5,383 nt of DNA from positions 1 to 5,383 of the forward strand of contig JBKJTJ010000002.1 in the NCBI GenBank assembly GCA_046590855.1, given 5' to 3'. Position 1 is the first letter of the stretch; each line of letters begins with the position of its first letter. This DNA comes from JACMOY01 sp046590855 (GTDB taxonomy: Bacteria > Actinomycetota > Actinomycetes > Actinomycetales > Angustibacteraceae). This document shows positions 4,158 to 5,383 of this stretch, one piece after another. The notes under the pieces were generated by a model. That model made no database searches. It was not told where the DNA came from and was given only the letters and a program-made list of their open reading frames with translations. The translations under genes were made by a program, and so were the position numbers.

Positions 4158-5286
4158 GGGCGAGCACGTCGGCGATCCGCAGCGTGCCGGTCGTCGCGTC
4201 CTGCTCGCGTGGCAGGTAGGTGCGCTGGATCGCCACCACGATCGCCTCGGCGACGGTGTCGCGAAAGTCGGGGTCGGCCAGCCGTCGGGCGTCGCCGGCG
4301 TGCGTGAGGTGTCCCACCTCGACCCGGACGGCGGGCATCTGGGTGCTGCGCAGCAGGTCCCACGAGCGGGGGTGGGCGCGGCAGTCCAGCAGGTCGGTGC
4401 GGGCCACGATCTCACTCTGCACCAGCGTCGCCAGCCGTTCGCCGGTGACCGACCAGGCCGAGGGTCCGGCGTCCACGTGCCCGTAGAAGTAGCTGGCCAC
4501 CCCGTTCGCCTGGGGCGCGTCGGGCAGGGCCTCGCAGTGCAGTGACAGCAGCAGGTCGGCGTCCAGCGTGTTGGCCAGGTCGGCGCGCTCGCCCTGGTCG
4601 GGATCCGAGGTCAGGCCGCGGGTCAGCACGACCCGGACGCCCGCCACGACCAGGCGGCCCTCGATCCGGCGCGCGAGGTCCAGGGTCAGATCGGCCTCGA
4701 CCAGGTCGCCCACGCGCGCCCCGGGGTCGGCGCTGGAGTGCCCTGGGTCGAGCACGACCAGTCGGCCGGCCAGGCTCGGGCCCCCGACCCGCAGCCGGTC
4801 GGTCTCGCGCAGCGCCTGCGGCGCGCCGCCGCCGACCGAGCGCGACAGCCGCGTCAGGGCGCGCAGCGTGCGGGGCCCGGCGACGCCGTCCCCATGCAAC
4901 CCGACGCCCCGCTGCAGCTCGCGCAGGGCGGAGTCGGTGAGGGCGCCGAAGACGGCGTCCGCGCGACCGCACGAGAAGCCCAGGCCCAGTAGCCGCTGCT
5001 GCAGCGCCTGGACGTCGTCCCCGGTCATCAGGTGGCCGGGGGTGTGCACCAGGATCCGGTCGCCGAGCTTCCAGCGCGCGCCGTCCAGGGCCCGCAAGGT
5101 CTGCGGACCCGCGATCCCGTCGACCATCAGCCCGCGTCGCTGCTGGAAGGCGCGCACGGCCTGCTCGACCTCGGCCGTGTAGTAGTGAGACGCCGCCGGT
5201 AGGTCACCCGTGGTGATCAGACGATCACAGACCGCTCGCACCTCGGGGCCGGAGTCACCGCGACGACGGGTCGGACCTGTCGCCAC
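4141..5286 (-). CDS. cwlM: CwlM-like N-acetylmuramoyl-L-alanine amidase with two peptidoglycan-binding domains
   Basis: The 381-residue product has two PG_binding_1 repeats (about 12-67 and 88-144, each ending Asp-Gly-x-Ala-Gly-Pro-x-Thr-Leu-Arg-Ala-Leu). A zinc amidase_3 domain (about 174-356) and a short tail follow. Amidase_3 enzymes cut the bond between MurNAc and the stem peptide. The expected active-site positions are all present: His183 in Leu-Asp-Pro-Gly-His, Glu197 in Val-Glu-Ala-Asp-Leu, His250 in Leu-Ser-Leu-His-Cys, and Glu323 in Val-Arg-Val-Glu-Val-Gly. In mycobacteria CwlM is a PknB-phosphorylated activator of MurA rather than a hydrolase, so function here could be catalytic, regulatory or both. 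No signal peptide is visible, which suits a cytoplasmic protein. The tail holds Asp-Ala-Thr-Thr-Gly-Thr-Leu (364-369). GTG 5286 is preceded by a perfect AGGAGG (5296-5291) four bases away. The gene follows trxA by 32 bases, probably in one operon, and converges on the acetyltransferase gene. Confidence 0.92.
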   Translation of the reverse strand: MATGPTRRRGDSGPEVRAVCDRLITTGDLPAASHYYTAEVEQAVRAFQQRRGLMVDGIAGPQTLRALDGARWKLGDRILVHTPGHLMTGDDVQALQQRLLGLGFSCGRADAVFGALTDSALRELQRGVGLHGDGVAGPRTLRALTRLSRSVGGGAPQALRETDRLRVGGPSLAGRLVVLDPGHSSADPGARVGDLVEADLTLDLARRIEGRLVVAGVRVVLTRGLTSDPDQGERADLANTLDADLLLSLHCEALPDAPQANGVASYFYGHVDAGPSAWSVTGERLATLVQSEIVARTDLLDCRAHPRSWDLLRSTQMPAVRVEVGHLTHAGDARRLADPDFRDTVAEAIVVAIQRTYLPREQDATTGTLRIADVLAQAQRS

Positions 5287-5290
5287 GGGA

Positions 5291-5296
5291 CCTCCT
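5291..5296 (-). promoter_or_regulatory. Shine-Dalgarno sequence of cwlM
   Basis: On the minus strand AGGAGG lies four bases before the GTG at 5286-5284. It is the only full-consensus ribosome binding site in the window and fixes the cwlM start against internal alternatives. Confidence 0.8.
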
Positions 5297-5318
5297 GTCG
5301 GCGGTGGGGTGGGCGAGC

Positions 5319-5383
5319 TCAGCCCAGGTAGTCGGCGAGCTCCTTGACCAGGACCTGCTTGGGCTTGGCGCCGGTGATCGACT
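5319..5383 (-). CDS. trxA: Thioredoxin, C-terminal end
   Basis: Only the last 20 complete codons of a minus-strand gene are present; the stop TGA is at 5321-5319. They read Ser-Ile-Thr-Gly-Ala-Lys-Pro-Lys-Gln-Val-Leu-Val-Lys-Glu-Leu and end Ala-Asp-Tyr-Leu-Gly. Gly-Ala-Lys-Pro-Lys followed by an amphipathic last helix is the usual C-terminus of actinobacterial thioredoxins, small cytoplasmic disulfide reductases kept reduced by thioredoxin reductase. The catalytic CGPC motif lies outside the window and cannot be checked. The gene order trx then cwlM, 32 bases apart on one strand, is the one I recall from mycobacteria (trxC-cwlM), which supports the call and suggests a shared transcript. Confidence 0.85.
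   Translation of the reverse strand, partial: SITGAKPKQVLVKELADYLG

Noticed and set aside
4568..5182. A 204-codon plus-strand frame over cwlM
   Set aside because: Shadow of cwlM, which has domains, active-site motifs and a perfect ribosome binding site on the opposite strand; the shadow product is Arg/Ser/Pro-rich.
1..5383. Search by eye for mobile elements, phage genes, CRISPR arrays, tRNA or rRNA genes and DnaA-box clusters
   Set aside because: No transposase motifs, terminal inverted repeats, spaced repeats, tRNA-like folds or DnaA boxes were seen. The window is dense core-gene coding sequence, and no gap longer than about 62 bases remains.

Overview
The window is chromosomal DNA from a high-GC actinobacterium. 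Third codon positions are almost all G or C, and GTG starts are common. The gene order is the conserved stretch beside the replication origin: jag (khpB) end, rsmG, parA, parB, a GNAT acetyltransferase, then a convergent cwlM-type amidase gene and the end of a thioredoxin gene. From memory, this matches the Rv3920c-Rv3914 arrangement of Mycobacterium tuberculosis and related loci in other actinomycetes. I cannot name a genus. I see no mobile element, phage gene, CRISPR array, tRNA, rRNA or sign of horizontal transfer.

Layout. Bases 1-277 (+) are the C-terminal part of the RNA-binding protein Jag/KhpB. Bases 304-990 (+) are rsmG, the 16S rRNA m7G methyltransferase. Bases 1046-2128 and 2125-3216 (+) are parA and parB, joined by a 4-base ATGA overlap. 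Bases 3258-3428 (+) encode a 56-residue single-span membrane protein. It overlaps, by GTGA, the GNAT acetyltransferase at 3425-4078 (+). A 62-base convergent gap (4079-4140) holds a GC-rich hairpin and a duplicated 18-base segment. On the minus strand lie cwlM (5286 to 4141) and, upstream of it, the last codons of trxA (to 5319).

How it works together. ParA and ParB segregate the newly replicated origin. Their DNA site, parS, occurs three times as near-matches in the window, and each copy lies in or at the start of a gene. One straddles the rsmG start codon. The others lie in frame in the N-terminal regions of parA and parB, where both are translated as Val-Ser-Arg-Glu-Thr. The ParB nucleation sites are thus embedded in the coding DNA of the segregation genes. 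The minus-strand pair (thioredoxin, CwlM) concerns redox homeostasis and control or cleavage of peptidoglycan. Unlike my recollection of mycobacterial CwlM, this protein keeps a full set of amidase zinc-ligand and catalytic positions.

The region is mostly ordinary core genome. The points most worth following are the intragenic parS trio, the tiny glycine-zipper membrane protein coupled to the acetyltransferase, and the apparently intact active site of CwlM. I found nothing that amounts to a wholly new system.
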